This document shows positions 22,560-32,359 of a stretch of DNA of 64,000 nucleotides, in pieces. The notes beneath the pieces are model-generated. The model saw nothing but the letters and a program-made list of their open reading frames with translations, was not told where the DNA came from and did no database searches. Location of the stretch: positions 36,869,123 to 36,933,122 of the forward strand of contig CP154955.1 of the NCBI GenBank assembly GCA_039621445.1. The letters are read 5' to 3'. The position numbers and the translations under genes were made by a program. Position 1 is the stretch's first letter. The number at the start of each line of letters is the position of its first letter. This DNA is from Euglena gracilis. Taxonomy: Eukaryota; Euglenida; Euglenophyceae; Euglenales.

Positions 22560-22665
22560 GGGTTCACTTTGTGTTTGTGCTTCGCCCTCGGTGCCCCTCC
22601 CTCCCCTCTCGGTCTGCCTCGGGGAAGTGCGAGACACCTCGGGCTTCACACTTCCCCCAAGTGAG
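22560..22665 (-). repeat. internal complementary region of copy C
   Basis: TTTGTGCTTCGCCCTCGGTG, then TCGGTCTGCCTCGGGG, then GCGAGACACCTCGGGC. The first parts complement the right outer end (22308 onward) and the last part the left outer end at 36705-36734. Confidence 0.7.
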
Positions 22666-23580
22666 GTCGACTGTGCCCCCCCCCCGTGAGGGGCGTGTCC
22701 GCCAAAAAAAATTTAATCGTAAAGCGTGATCCAAGTTTTCTTGGGCACCCAACCTTTGATAGTGTGAGCAAAAGGCCTCCACACTTTTCCACTGACCAAT
22801 TTCACAAACCAACTCTGAGCTCAGACCCAATTTTTTCTTTCATCAGGGTTGACTCCTGCCCCCCTGGTGGAGTGGGTGCCCCAATACGAGAATCAGTCTC
22901 AAATTCTTCTGAGGCTTTTTTTGTTAAAGGTGCAATGGTGTCTGCCATGATGCCCCTTAAGCGGGGTTGGAGGGTCAAAAACACAGGCCCCTGGGGGGCA
23001 ATGGTCTCTTCTGAGGGCCACGTACTCCTTCAGAAGGTGAAAGGGGAAGATTTGGGAGATTTCTGGCAAAGAAACCATTATCTCCCATTTTGCCACTTTT
23101 TTACCCTTCCTCCTATTTTTTACATAAGGAGTTGAGACACGGAAACTTGCGCAACGTTTCATTTCTCATAAATCTGAAGATATGAGCAACATTAAAAGGC
23201 GAAACACACGAACGAGTTGTAAACGTAAGTATAACAGGTTGTTCTTCGGTGCATCAAATGCAACTGCTGCCAGATGCCTCAGCAGAGGCCAGAGATGCCA
23301 GAAAGCACCATATTTTTCAACATTGTTATTCCACGCTTTTTTATATGGTGTCGGCAGGGGGTGAAACATCAATTTGTCCCCAACCCCTGGCAAAAGTAAC
23401 ACACCGGAGTAGGAATTTCTAGCGTGTGCAGGGGAAACTCTGAACAATTGTACCACAGCATCTGCAATTTCGTCAGATGATTCTTGGTTGGGGGGACCAC
23501 CCCTTGTTGAAGAAAGTTCCAGAGATGCGTAAAGCCACTGTGATATCTTTTCAGACTGGTTTTTTTCTTATACAATCATC
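22600..23580 (-). pseudogene. DIRS tyrosine recombinase, copy C
   Basis: Minus-strand blocks: SEEIADAVVQLF (N-terminal domain, about 23480), LRLQLVRVFRLL (catalytic Arg region, altered), ADTIAPLTKKAS, WGTHSTRGAGVN (H-x-x-R) and GLSSELVCEIGQWKSVEAFC followed by SHYQRLGAQ (Trp and nucleophile Tyr). The motif residues are on different frames, so the copy is inactive, but HSTR, W and Y are kept. Confidence 0.7.
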
Positions 23581-23629
23581 AATGGATGAAAATTGAGTTC
23601 CTTTCCCCTGTAAAATTGACCTGCGCAGA

Positions 23630-24130
23630 TCAGGCAGAGGAGGGGTCACCTGGGTGGTGGCAATTTTTCCCTAACAGTTTTGGAACATTCCTGGGTAATG
23701 GTTCACCTTGACACATGGTGTGTGTGTGGTCTTCAGCTTTTTTTAATAGGGGCCACCATGGTGCTGAAGCCCGAAAGGGACCACCGTCAAAACTTTTGCT
23801 TTGGGAAAAAGCTGCAGCCTGGCCAGGACTTTTTGAATTGTGGACCTGGGGTGGTTGGCATAGAGCCCACCCAGGTTTTCCAGTGGACACTGCAGGGCAT
23901 CTGTTGCCTTGGCCTCCCAATTGGGCCACCTGGACACAAATCTGCTGGCTTTCTGTTTCCTGGGGAGGCAAAAATGTCTGTCTGGATGGTGATGAAGGGC
24001 TGAAAATTTTTTAACAGATGCTTAAATTTTTTTTGGCCAGGAAGTAATCCCCCCTGTCCTGTCTCCACCTGCTGAGGGGGTCTGCCAGGCATTGGCCGGA
24101 GGGAACCCATTTCACCTCCAGGTTGACATT
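23630..24130 (-). pseudogene. NPPW-type (methyltransferase-like) domain, copy C
   Basis: Minus-strand ASPGNRKPADLCPGG and then ANHPRSTIQKVLARL with KAKVLTVVPFG. It corresponds to the copy E order DLFASPGNKK ... ANPPWSIIQ ... KVLMVTPYW. The NPPW motif is NHPR here. Frames change between the blocks. Confidence 0.65.
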
Positions 24131-24138
24131 GTTTTTGA

Positions 24139-24700
24139 TCAGCCAGTGGAAGAATGACTGCAAAATTTTGTTAAAGGGTTTTTTCTTCGCCCCCCTGGGA
24201 ATGCGCTACCAGAAAATTGGAGAGCATGGTGGTGAAGGCCCTTAAAAAACGGCAGGGCCAGCAGATTTTCCCGGATGTTTCCTAAAATGGCAGCCACCTG
24301 CCTTTTTGACATGATGCTTTTTGTAATGAACTTTCCTAGTTTTTTTCCGACCCCTTTTGTCTTTTGAGGGGAGAGTTGCAACTTTCCTTCCTGAAAGTTG
24401 ATAAGAAACCCCAAATGGGGAACCAATTGGTTTGGCTGCAGCAGACTTTTCTTGAGATTGATTTTGAACCCACTGGCAATTAAATCCTCCACTACCAGGC
24501 TGAGATGCTTTGTTAAGGCGGCTGGGTTGGGGGCTGTTATGTAGATGTTGTATAGGTAGACATACACCTGATTTCCCCCTTGATGCCGTCTTTTTTCGAA
24601 TGCACCCATTGGGCCCTGAAAAACCTGGGGCATGGTATTTAGCCCAAAGGGGGCTGCCTGATACTCCCAGACCTGGTACCCCACCCTGTGCTCTAGATAA
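24139..24700 (-). pseudogene. DIRS reverse transcriptase palm-thumb, copy C; RNase H deleted
   Basis: A 181-codon minus-strand frame with FGLNTMPQVFQ and VYVYLYNIYITAPNP. The catalytic box that is YLDD in copy E reads YLYN, losing both Asp. The thumb keeps LGFLINFQEGKLQLSPQKTK and MSKRQVAAILGNIRENLLAL. Immediately afterwards the frame jumps from the region before RNase H to RKNPLTKF, which in copy E (GRKDPFNKM) follows the third RNase H acidic block. About 130 residues containing the first three RNase H catalytic residues are therefore missing. Confidence 0.75.
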
Positions 24701-24838
24701 GGCCTTAAGGTGTCGTGCAGGGGAACATGAAAGTGGGCATCTTTTAAATCGACTTTTGCCCCCCCCAGTGACGCTTTTGGAGAAGGTGGTAGGTGCCCTG
24801 CATGTGATCCAGGGTGAACTTTTTTTACCTGGAAGAAT

Positions 24839-25915
24839 TCATTTATTTCCCTGCAATCTGAAATAAACCTCCATTTTGTTTCCTATAAGGGTTCCTCTTT
24901 TGAAATGAGGAACAAAGGAAGCAGATGGGCTGTGCCATCTGATTCCACCTTTTTTACAACCACAGATTTTTGATAATCTTTCAAGATCTTTTGGGCCTGC
25001 TCCAAATTTGAGCCCTGTCTGTTTTTTTTTATAGACAGGGTGGGTGGATGATGCCACTGGGGGTGATCCCCTCCTGATCAACTTGACATGGTGTGGGCTG
25101 GCATGTTCTTCCCACCAGGGTAAGCAGAGCTTCAATCTCTGGTGTAGGGGTGTGTTCCCCCAGGCCACTTCTGCCAGATCACCCTGTCCTGCACTGGAAT
25201 GATAGGGGGGGGGGTGCGTGTCTGCTGTGTGTGCACAGACCTGGGATCCCTTGGGCCTATGTTGTTGGCCAGGCCACCGTGGGCCCTGCCATTTGGGTCC
25301 TGCTGCAGCCAACTGTGGGTGCTGAGCAGGGGGATTCTGGGGTTTTCCCCTTCCCTGAGGCTGCTGAGGCAGCTGTGCAGGGCTTACCTCTGCCTTTGCC
25401 TTTTCCTCCTTTCTTCCAGCTTCCTTTGCCATGTCCATCTCTTCCAAAGGGTGGCCATCCTCCTTTTCCTTTCTTGAACTTGAATCCTGCACCCGGAGAA
25501 AGTAAAATAAACGACATTCCCTGCTGGGAATGGCCAGTGGTGGAGGGGGAAGCATTGGAAAAACTTCAGGGTGGAGGAAGCCTCCTTTGGCCTTGTTGAT
25601 CTTCTCCACCTCTTGTTGAATCTTCAAATTTTCGGTACTGAACAGCTTCTGCTCCTTCTGTTCCACTGAATGTGGGAGGCTTGCCTTCTTGCGTTCTTCC
25701 CCCAACCACCTGCCCAGTTCCAACAACAAGTAGAAGAACTGCTGGCTCATCACCACCTTGTCAGCTTGTACCCTTTCATGGATAAATGCATACATTCTCA
25801 GCAAATTGAAGATTCTTTGTTGGTTGCTCGGCAGCAGCTTGTCCACCTTGGAGCCTGCGTCGTGTCTGTGGTTGTTCACCTCTGGTCGCTCTTTCAGCCC
25901 GTCGAATTTGGGCAC
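24839..25915 (-). pseudogene. gag-like/pol N-terminal ORF of copy C
   Basis: 358 codons open on the minus strand. The N-terminal half is helical and charged (NNHRHDAGSKVDKLLPSNQQ, FFYLLLELGRWLGEE, NLKIQQEVEKINKAKGG). The middle is Lys/Glu- then Pro/Gln/Gly-rich. The C-terminal part aligns with the region before RT in copy E: NTPLHQRLKLCLPWWEEHAS compares with TPLYQRLQQSLQWWSKHA. It probably represents Gag fused or adjacent to the pol N-terminus, as in copy E. Confidence 0.5.
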
Positions 25916-26124
25916 CCTTCAAAAAGGGTATGGATGTCCAAACTCAAGGAGCCCGCCTGTTGGCGAAGCAAGACCTTCTCCAGGTCCGTCGGCAGGCTGA
26001 GGCGGGCCTCTTCCCACTCCAGGGGTTCATCTTCCTCTTCTTCCGCCTCGTCCTCGTTCGTCCGTCTGGCCGCACGGCCGGTCGCGTCCAACGTCATCTC
26101 AGCACCTCCAGGTTCTCCAGCTTC
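25894..26124 (-). pseudogene. gag-like ORF of copy C, part downstream of the D insertion
   Basis: Minus frame with GEPGGAEMTLDATGRAARR, the acidic run EDEAEEEEDEPLEW, and LSLPTDLEKVLLRQQAGSL, ending at a stop (about 25895). Joining 26124 directly to 30829 keeps one reading frame (GCC then GAAGCTGGAGAACC), which shows this ORF was interrupted by copy D. It has high GC3, unlike the rest of the element. Confidence 0.55.
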
Positions 26125-26191
26125 TCGTACTCCCTCGAGGCAAGCCGAAAAGGGAGGAAGGGACACCGAGGGTGAAGCACAAAGACATTGT

Positions 26192-26286
26192 GAGGCCGTG
26201 CCTTGCTCGCCGGCACTTTGTTGTGTGATTGTTCGCTGCGCTGGGTTAGGAGGTCCCGCTTAGTGCCGCCTACCCGGAGTTGGCTG
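26192..26286 (-). repeat. right inverted terminal repeat of copy D
   Basis: GAGGCCGTGCCTTGCTCGCC to CGGAGTTGGCTGC. It is the inverse of 30703-30799. Confidence 0.85.
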
Positions 26287-26427
26287 CATTGTCTCCGGCG
26301 TGGCGACCGTGGCGCTGTCTTTTTCCCTGGCCCCGCCCCCCCTCCCACCGCCCCTCCCCGGCCCCCATCTTCTGACCGAGGGCGTTTGAAGACAAATTCT
26401 CGTATATGGGTGGGGAGGTCGGTCTGA

Positions 26428-26527
26428 CAATGTCTTTGTGCTTCGCCCTCGGTGTCCCTTCCTCCCTTTTCGGCTTGCCAAGAGGGGGTACGAGACACCT
26501 CGGGCTCCCCACTTTGCCATTGTGAGG
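26428..26527 (-). repeat. internal complementary region of copy D
   Basis: TGTCTTTGTGCTTCGCCCTC, then GGTACGAGACACCTCGGGC, to GCCATTGTGAGG. It complements both outer ends of the element; the join TACGA/GACACC matches the termini seen at 26125 and 30828. Confidence 0.85.
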
Positions 26528-27609
26528 CCAGATTGTGCACTGAAAAAAAGGGGGGCCAGGGCACCTTCCAAAACACCTTGGGCACCAAGTTGTTGATAAT
26601 GGGCTGTGAAAGCCTTCACCACCTTCCATTGACCAATTTCACAAACTTCTTGGGCAGAAAGGCCCAATTTTTTAAGTAAACCAACCTGCCCCTCTGGTGG
26701 TGTGGGCTCCCAAAACCTGGGGGGGTACCCCCTGTTTGGTCAAAAATTCTTTTGGTGATAGAAGCAATGGTATCTGCCTTAATGGCTTTGTAGGGGGGTT
26801 TTAACGCAATCAACAGGGGGCCCCCAGGTTTCATAAAGAAACGTGTTGTTGCCACATAAGCCATCATTAAATGAAAGGGACTGATTTGGGGGCATTGGGG
26901 AATGGAGACAACTCGCTCCCACTTATGGAGTTTTTGACCTTTACGTTTAATTTTGATGTAGGGTGCCCCCCCCCCCCCCAACACACTGGTGCTTCTTTGG
27001 ACCTGTGACAAATCCGAACTCCTGTATAAACAGAGGACTCGTGAGCAGAAAATTAGTTGTGTACGCAGTTGCGTACATATATCAGAGGGCAGGAGGGGAC
27101 TGTGCCAGCCCCAGCTGTGCCAGCCCCAGGAGGATTAGGAGGGGATCCCAAAATGCACCATATTTCTCCAGGTTTGGTTCCAAAGCCTTTTATAAGGTGC
27201 CAACATGGCATGGAAACTTAGGCCACCAAAGCCAGGGTTTAAAAGCACAGCACTGTATGCATTGCGGGCTTTGGCCTTTGAAAATTGAAACAGCTGAATT
27301 TAAAGCGTCAACCACTTGGTCAGTGGTGGCTTCAGGGGGGGGTACCCCCATTTTGTCCAAAATTACCCATAAAAGCGTAAAAGCGCTTTGATATCGCTTT
27401 AAGCTGGGGTTTCTTCCAAGGAAATCGTTAATGGTTGTATTTTTTATTTGTTTTCCCTCCAGAATTTGCCTGAGCAAATCATGCAAAGCAGGGGCCACCT
27501 GGGGGGTGGCATTTTTTCCTCTCTGCAATTGGTGAACATGCCCATGTAGGGGGTGATTTTCAGGCAGGGGGTCCCTGGCACTTTTATTTTTATTAACTGA
27601 GGCCACCAT
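26500..27609 (-). pseudogene. DIRS tyrosine recombinase, copy D
   Basis: The N-terminal domain is at 27480-27310 (LHDLLRQILEGKQIKNTTIN, SLKRYQSAFTLLWVIL). The catalytic domain follows: YRSSD, PYIKIKRKGQKLHKWERVV (the Lys/beta-hairpin region), FHLMMAYVATTRFF, ADTIASITKRIF, GAHTTRGAG (H-x-x-R) and GQWKVVKAFTAHYQQLGAQ (Trp and Tyr). The R, HxxR, W and Y residues are all present but on different frames, with shifts at poly-C/G tracts (for example 26950-26980). It overlaps the end of the pol frame, as known for DIRS1. Confidence 0.8.
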
Positions 27610-27850
27610 GTGGCTGAATCACAGGATGGGGTGACCATCAAATCTTTGCCCTGTTGAAATTTTTTTAGTCTGGGGAGAAATTTTTGGATTACAGACCAGG
27701 GGGGGTTTGCATAAAGGTCCCCCATGTTGTCCAGTGGACATTGTAATACATCTACTGCTGTGGCTGCCAAGTGGGGCCACCTGGCCACAAATTGTGGCAG
27801 TTTTTTGTTGCCTGGTGAGGCAAACAGGTCTGTTCTTAGGTTGATGTAAT
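27440..27850 (-). pseudogene. NPPW-type (methyltransferase-like) domain, copy D
   Basis: Minus-strand KNRPVCLTRQQKTATICGQ is the shifted equivalent of DLFASPGNKK. In the frame 27788-27444 come ARWPHLAATAVDVLQCPLD, NMGDLYANPPWSVIQKFLP and then GKDLMVTPSCDSATWWPQL. NPPW is intact. It resembles the domain in DIRS1-type elements likened to phage N6-adenine methyltransferases; whether it is catalytic is unknown. Confidence 0.7.
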
Positions 27851-27879
27851 TTTTGAACTGCTGCCTCAGCCATTGAAAA

Positions 27880-29345
27880 AAGTTGGGGGTCCAGGGAATA
27901 ATCCCCCCTGTCCATTTTCCACCTGCTTATGGGGTCTGCCAGGCATTCATTGGAGGGGACCCACTTGACTTGCAGGTTTATGTTGTGCTCCATGCACCAT
28001 TTGAAGAAAGGTCTTAGCATGGAATTGAAAGGGTCCTTTCTGCCCCCCCCCTTGTTAAGTAATAGTAAATTACTTGATTGTCCACAGATAGAGACACAGT
28101 TTCCCCTGGCTGGCTGATGCATTGAACTGTGCTTATTGCTGCACTTAATTCTTTGACATTTATGTCCAAAATGGAGATTTCCCTCCAAACTTCTTGCACA
28201 ATTCTGCCTGTTCGAATGTTTAGCCCCCCCAGACATGGGTACTGCTGTCTGAGCGCAAATCCCTGGTTGCACTTTGAGGGAATGGCCTGCCCCCCCCAGG
28301 TGTCCAGCAGAATTTTTTTTCTCTTAATTGTTCCTTTATTCTTTGGCAAATGGGGTGTTTTGAGTCCCGGGGGGCTGTGGAGTTTTCCACCAGAAAATTT
28401 GCCAGGGCATCCGTAAAGGCCCTTAGAAAGGGCAAGGCAATTAGGTTGCATCTTCTGTGGCCTAAAATGGCAGCCAGTTGCCTTTTTGACATGTAATCTT
28501 TTTCCCCCATTTTCCCCAGCTCATTTTTTTCTGTTTTTATTTTCTGGGGGGGCACCTGTAATTTTCCCTGTTGGACATTTAGCTGAAATCCAAGATGATT
28601 TACGATTTGGGTGTAGGATGTAGGGTGGACTTTTTCGCATTGATTTTGAACCCTGATTTGATTAATCCGTGACAACTGTGTTCAGGTGATTTTGTAAGAT
28701 GTTTTGTGTTGGGGCCACCAGTAAAATGTCGTCCAGGTAAAAAAAATACCTGGATGCCCCTTTTCCTCCACAGTTTTTCGAATGTCTTCATTACTGACAT
28801 AAAAATTTGGGGTATTACATTCAGGCCAAAACAGCCTGCCTGGAATTCCCAGGTGTGCCCCCCCACCTGATGTTTTAGAAAGGGTCTTAGGGCCTGGCTC
28901 ACTGGGATGTGGAAATAGGCATCCTTTAGGTCTATTTTTGCTGCCCAGTGGCCTTTTTCTAACACTGGAAAAATGTGCTGGATGTGATCCAGCTTGAAAG
29001 GTTTTTCTTGGAACCTTTGATTTAATTCCCTGCAATCGCTTATTAATCTCCATTTTTTCTGCCCCCCCCGTCTGGTTTTGAAATCAGAAACCAGGGGATT
29101 AGGTGCTGGGTGGTTGAATCCCTCACACTCTTTACGGATCCAGATTTTTCGTAATCCAGCAGTATTTTTTCTGCTTGTGGTAGGTTCAAATTTGCTCTGA
29201 TTTTTGTGTGGGTGGACAGTTTTGGTGGGCTCACCCAGGGGGGGTTGAACGCCATCCCTGATGAGTTGACATGTTGTTGGGGGGGCATTTTTTTGTCCAC
29301 CATTTCAAGCTTTTTTTGCAACCTTTGATGGAGGGGGGGTGTCAC
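27880..29345 (-). pseudogene. DIRS RT-RNase H, copy D
   Basis: RT: LEKGHWAAKIDLKDAYFHIP (first Asp) in the frame 28965-28600, FGLNVIPQIFMSVMKTFEKL and a YLDD box readable near 28740 in a shifted frame. Thumb: HLGFQLNVQQGKLQVPPQK and MSKRQLAAILGHRR. RNase H: RSDSSTHVWG, NVKELSAAISTVQ, SVDNQVIYYYLTRGG and WVPSNECLADPISRWKMD. Frames shift at T-runs and poly-C tracts, so it is inactive. Confidence 0.8.
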
Positions 29346-29499
29346 CCCTTTTTTCCTCCATGGAATTTATTTCCTGGATAAGATGATTTTGGGAGGGCTG
29401 GGCTGGGGGTGATGGACATTTTTGGCCTTTTTGCAACCTTTGATGGAGGGGGGTGTCTCCCTTTATTTCCTCCATTGCATTTATTTTCTGGATAAGGTT

Positions 29500-30541
29500 A
29501 TTTAGGGGGGGGGGGTGGCTGCGCTGCTGGTTTTGGACATTGTACCCCTAGGTCCCCTAGGGCTTGGGCCCGTGGAAAAAGAAATGTTTTCTGGGGGGAT
29601 GCGCATGCACTCTCTCCCTCTCTTCTCACCTCTCTGGAGGATCTTGTCGTTGGAAGACATACCATAGGGCTTTATGCCCCTGTTTTGCCCATCAGGCCTT
29701 CTCCCTGTTGACGTGGTTGGTTTACATACCATAGGGGGGCCTCTGTGGGTCCCCCCCTTGATTGATTGATCGGGAATTGCGAAATAAATAGAGGAGGGGT
29801 TCCTGCCCCTCCCTCCAAAAGGGTCACTGTGGGTCCCTTTTCCTCCTGGGGCTGGGTTATTGAAAGGGCCACTGTGGGTCCCTTTTCCCCCCTTTTTTGG
29901 CAGAGGGCCTCCGTGGGTCCCTCGGGGGATTTCTGCAGCGGCTTGGGGATGATGCCCCTTACCTTCTTGGAGGCCACTGTGTGTCCACCCTGCTGCTTGG
30001 GGATGATGTCCTTTAGCTTCTTGGTGGCCACTGTGGGTCCACCCTGCTGGCCTCCAAGGCCTCCATGTATAAATCTTTTTCCATAATCCTTCTGTTGGTC
30101 TTCTAGGCCTTGAATTCTTCTTGACCTCCAACCCCACTCGAAATCTGGGGGGCTACTGTGGCCCCCCCTTTTCCCCCTGAGAGGGGCTGTTGTGTAAGAT
30201 GAATTGGGGGGGTTTGACAGACCTTTTCTGCCCCTTCCTGTGTGCATTGGGGGTTTTGGATGTCCAATTCTGCAGCATTTTGGGCCTCCATGGCCCATTC
30301 TTTTCCCACCAAGGGCTGGGTCTGACTTCTGTTTTCTGGGCCTTCTGGCCACTGTGGTCCAAGGACCGTGGCCATCACTGGGGGGGGGGTTTGGGCTGGG
30401 AAATTTCTGGGGTGGGGGTCTAGGGGGGAAGAACGGCCACGGTTTGCCACGCGTCGACCGCGTCTCCAAGTTCTCCAGCTGCTGTGGCCACTGCTCTAGC
30501 ACGTCCGCGGCCTTGTAATTCCAATTCTTTTCCCACTGCAT
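29500..30541 (-). pseudogene. DIRS gag-like ORF, copy D
   Basis: A 289-codon frame starting MQWEKNWNYKAADVLEQWPQ, comparable to MQFPRRTALENFKREQQKPQ of copy E. It contains DGHGPWTTVARRPRK and a long repetitive stretch on GGPTVA/GPTEA units (about 30100-29750), the remnant of a tandem amino-acid repeat. Probably Gag, by position and the basic GPW-RRPRK motif; no zinc knuckle was seen. Confidence 0.5.
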
Positions 30542-30702
30542 TGCTCAGTCCAAATTGAATTTTGATAATTGACTTTTGAGTTGATATTCGTCTGGTTCGT
30601 GTCCTTCTGGATATTGAATTGATATTGACTTCTTTTCTTGGTTCTTCTTCGTTCGTGAACCCTTTTCCTTTCTTCTGGGTTGTCGAAGGGCAATTTAGGA
30701 AA

Positions 30703-30799
30703 CCGCCAACTCCGGCGAAAAAAGGCACTAAGAGGGACCTCCTAACCAAGCGCAGCGAACAATCACACAGCAAAGCGCCGGCGAGCAAGGCATGGCCTC
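30703..30799 (-). repeat. left inverted terminal repeat of copy D
   Basis: CGCCAACTCCGGCG to AGGCATGGCCTC, the inverse of 26192-26286. The outer extension ends at 30828. Confidence 0.85.
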
Positions 30800-30828
30800 A
30801 AAATGGCACAGTGCGAGCCCGAGGTGTC

Positions 30829-32070
30829 GGCGGGGAACCTGTCCATCCCCGCTGCACGCCGCAAGGTTTTACAGAGCTTGAAGGCCACCGGGGCCTGCTT
30901 TTAGGACAGCTCAAACGACGACCGCATCTCGACCTCGCACGCGATGGTGAGCGAGAAGAGCCACGCTTCCTGGTAGGGTTTGGCCGAGGCCGCAACCATC
31001 GCTTCTCCGCTCAGTTGTTCTACGGGGTACCAAGTCGGACCTGCACCTCCAGCCTCAGTGGCACGGTGGTACCCCGGGGGCATGCCATGGAGTCGAGGCA
31101 CGCCGCCAACGCAGGCCGCACCCCTCCCAAACCCACACGCTGCTCCACGCGGCGAGTGGGCATGGAGGAGGGTGGGGTGGGCCGACCGCCCTGAAGGGAT
31201 CCTAAGTGGCTTCAGTGCCGTCGGGGCAACCCCCGGGGGGGCCTGGAGGGGCGGCCGGTCAGGCAGGGGAAGCCCAGGCAGCCCGGCGGGTGCCTGCAGC
31301 TGGGCAGCTCCGGCCGGAGGTCAGGGGTCTCGAGGGGCGCTGGGGGCCGCTGACAGGGAGCCCCAGCCGAGGACGGGTGCCCAAGGGGCCATGACGAGCC
31401 CCCCTCGGTTGTCCGGGTGCCCAGGCGGCCACGAACAACCCGGCCCCAGCGAGCCTCCAGTGCCCTGCAGAGACCACCGACCCTGGCCAGGCTGCACAGT
31501 CCCGGACACCTCACGGCAGCGGGGTGGAGCCTGCCAACCTAAAGTCGCCCAAGCAAGGTGGACGAGTGTCCTGGAACATGGCCCCGGAAGGGCCTTCCAG
31601 ACACCCACACGCCTTCGGGCGTGTGGTCACTTGGGCGCCCCTGCTATCCATGCGGGGAGGGCAGTAGAGACGAGTCCGAAAGGACGCTGCCCGACGTGTC
31701 AGGCCAATTGGTCCCGGAAGGGTGACGCCGCAATGTCGCTTGACCGGGGGTTGCCAGGCCACAGACGACACGGAGAGAGCGGGGCTCTCTCACCCACCGA
31801 ACTCCCCCCCCCCGCTCAGTTGTTCTACCGCCACCGCGCACCATGCCGTCGTCCATTTGGAAAGTACCCCAAGAGCCTTCGCCGCGAAGCTTGTGACACC
31901 GCCTTTTGACGCGCCAAAAGGTGAGCGGCAGCTTCGATCAGAAAATACCGTCATAGAGAGATTTTGCCCCCCCAGGGTCTTCCGCCGAGATAAACTGCCC
32001 CGGTGCCTCTTCGATAGGGCGATTAATAGAAGCCGACGCCGGCAAAATAAGGCGCAAAAGGGGACAGGCC
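30829..32070 (-). mobile_element. 5' (left) part of DIRS copy C between the two guests
   Basis: GC-rich block between copies D and E. Next to D, the minus strand encodes VEQLSGEAMVAASAKPYQEA and WLFSLTIACEVEMRSSFELS, then a stop and KTLRRAAGMDRFPA, whose frame continues across D. Next to E it carries the inner part of copy C's left terminal repeat (32070 to about 32030). A 17-bp word, CCGCTCAGTTGTTCTAC, occurs at 31010 and 31815, so a short internal duplication is likely. The 31150-31800 stretch is not recognised. Confidence 0.55.
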
Positions 32071-32100
32071 GACACCTCGGGCTCCGCACTTTGCCCTTGT

Positions 32101-32197
32101 GAGGCCATGCCTTGCTCGCCGGCGTGTTGTTTGGATTGTTTGGGTGCGCTGGGTTAGGAGGTCCCGCTTAGTGCCTTTTTTCGCCGGAGTTGGCTGA
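32101..32197 (+). repeat. left inverted terminal repeat of copy E
   Basis: GAGGCCATGCCTTGCTCGCC to CGCCGGAGTTGGCTGA. The inverse of 36494-36588; differences are a few bases in a T-run (CTTTTTT) absent from the right copy. Confidence 0.9.
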
Positions 32198-32359
32198 TTC
32201 TTAATTTGCCCTTCGACACCCAGAAGAAAGGAACGTCAAATACCATATCAATTGGAAGAAGAACAAGTCAATCAATCAATTCAACATATCCAGAAAAAGT
32301 TGTTCGTGCAGAACCTCAAAACAGAAATTGTTGAAGTAGCTGAAAGATTTCAATGAAAG

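Larger units (their letters stand above)
26125..30828 (-). mobile_element. DIRS-like retrotransposon copy D, full length
   Basis: A 4.7-kb minus-strand element with both ends: right terminus GAGTACGA at 26125, right terminal repeat 26192-26286, ICR 26428-26527, recombinase, NPPW-type domain, RNase H, RT, gag-like ORF, left terminal repeat 30703-30799, and left terminus GACACC at 30828. It sits inside the gag-like ORF of copy C with no target-site duplication. All coding parts carry frameshifts, many at runs of C/G or T. Confidence 0.9.

Noticed and set aside
30980-31909. 309-codon plus-strand ORF in GC-rich DNA
   Set aside because: Low-complexity Gly/Pro/Arg/Ala translation opposite a more protein-like minus strand belonging to DIRS copy C; high GC content alone explains the lack of stops.
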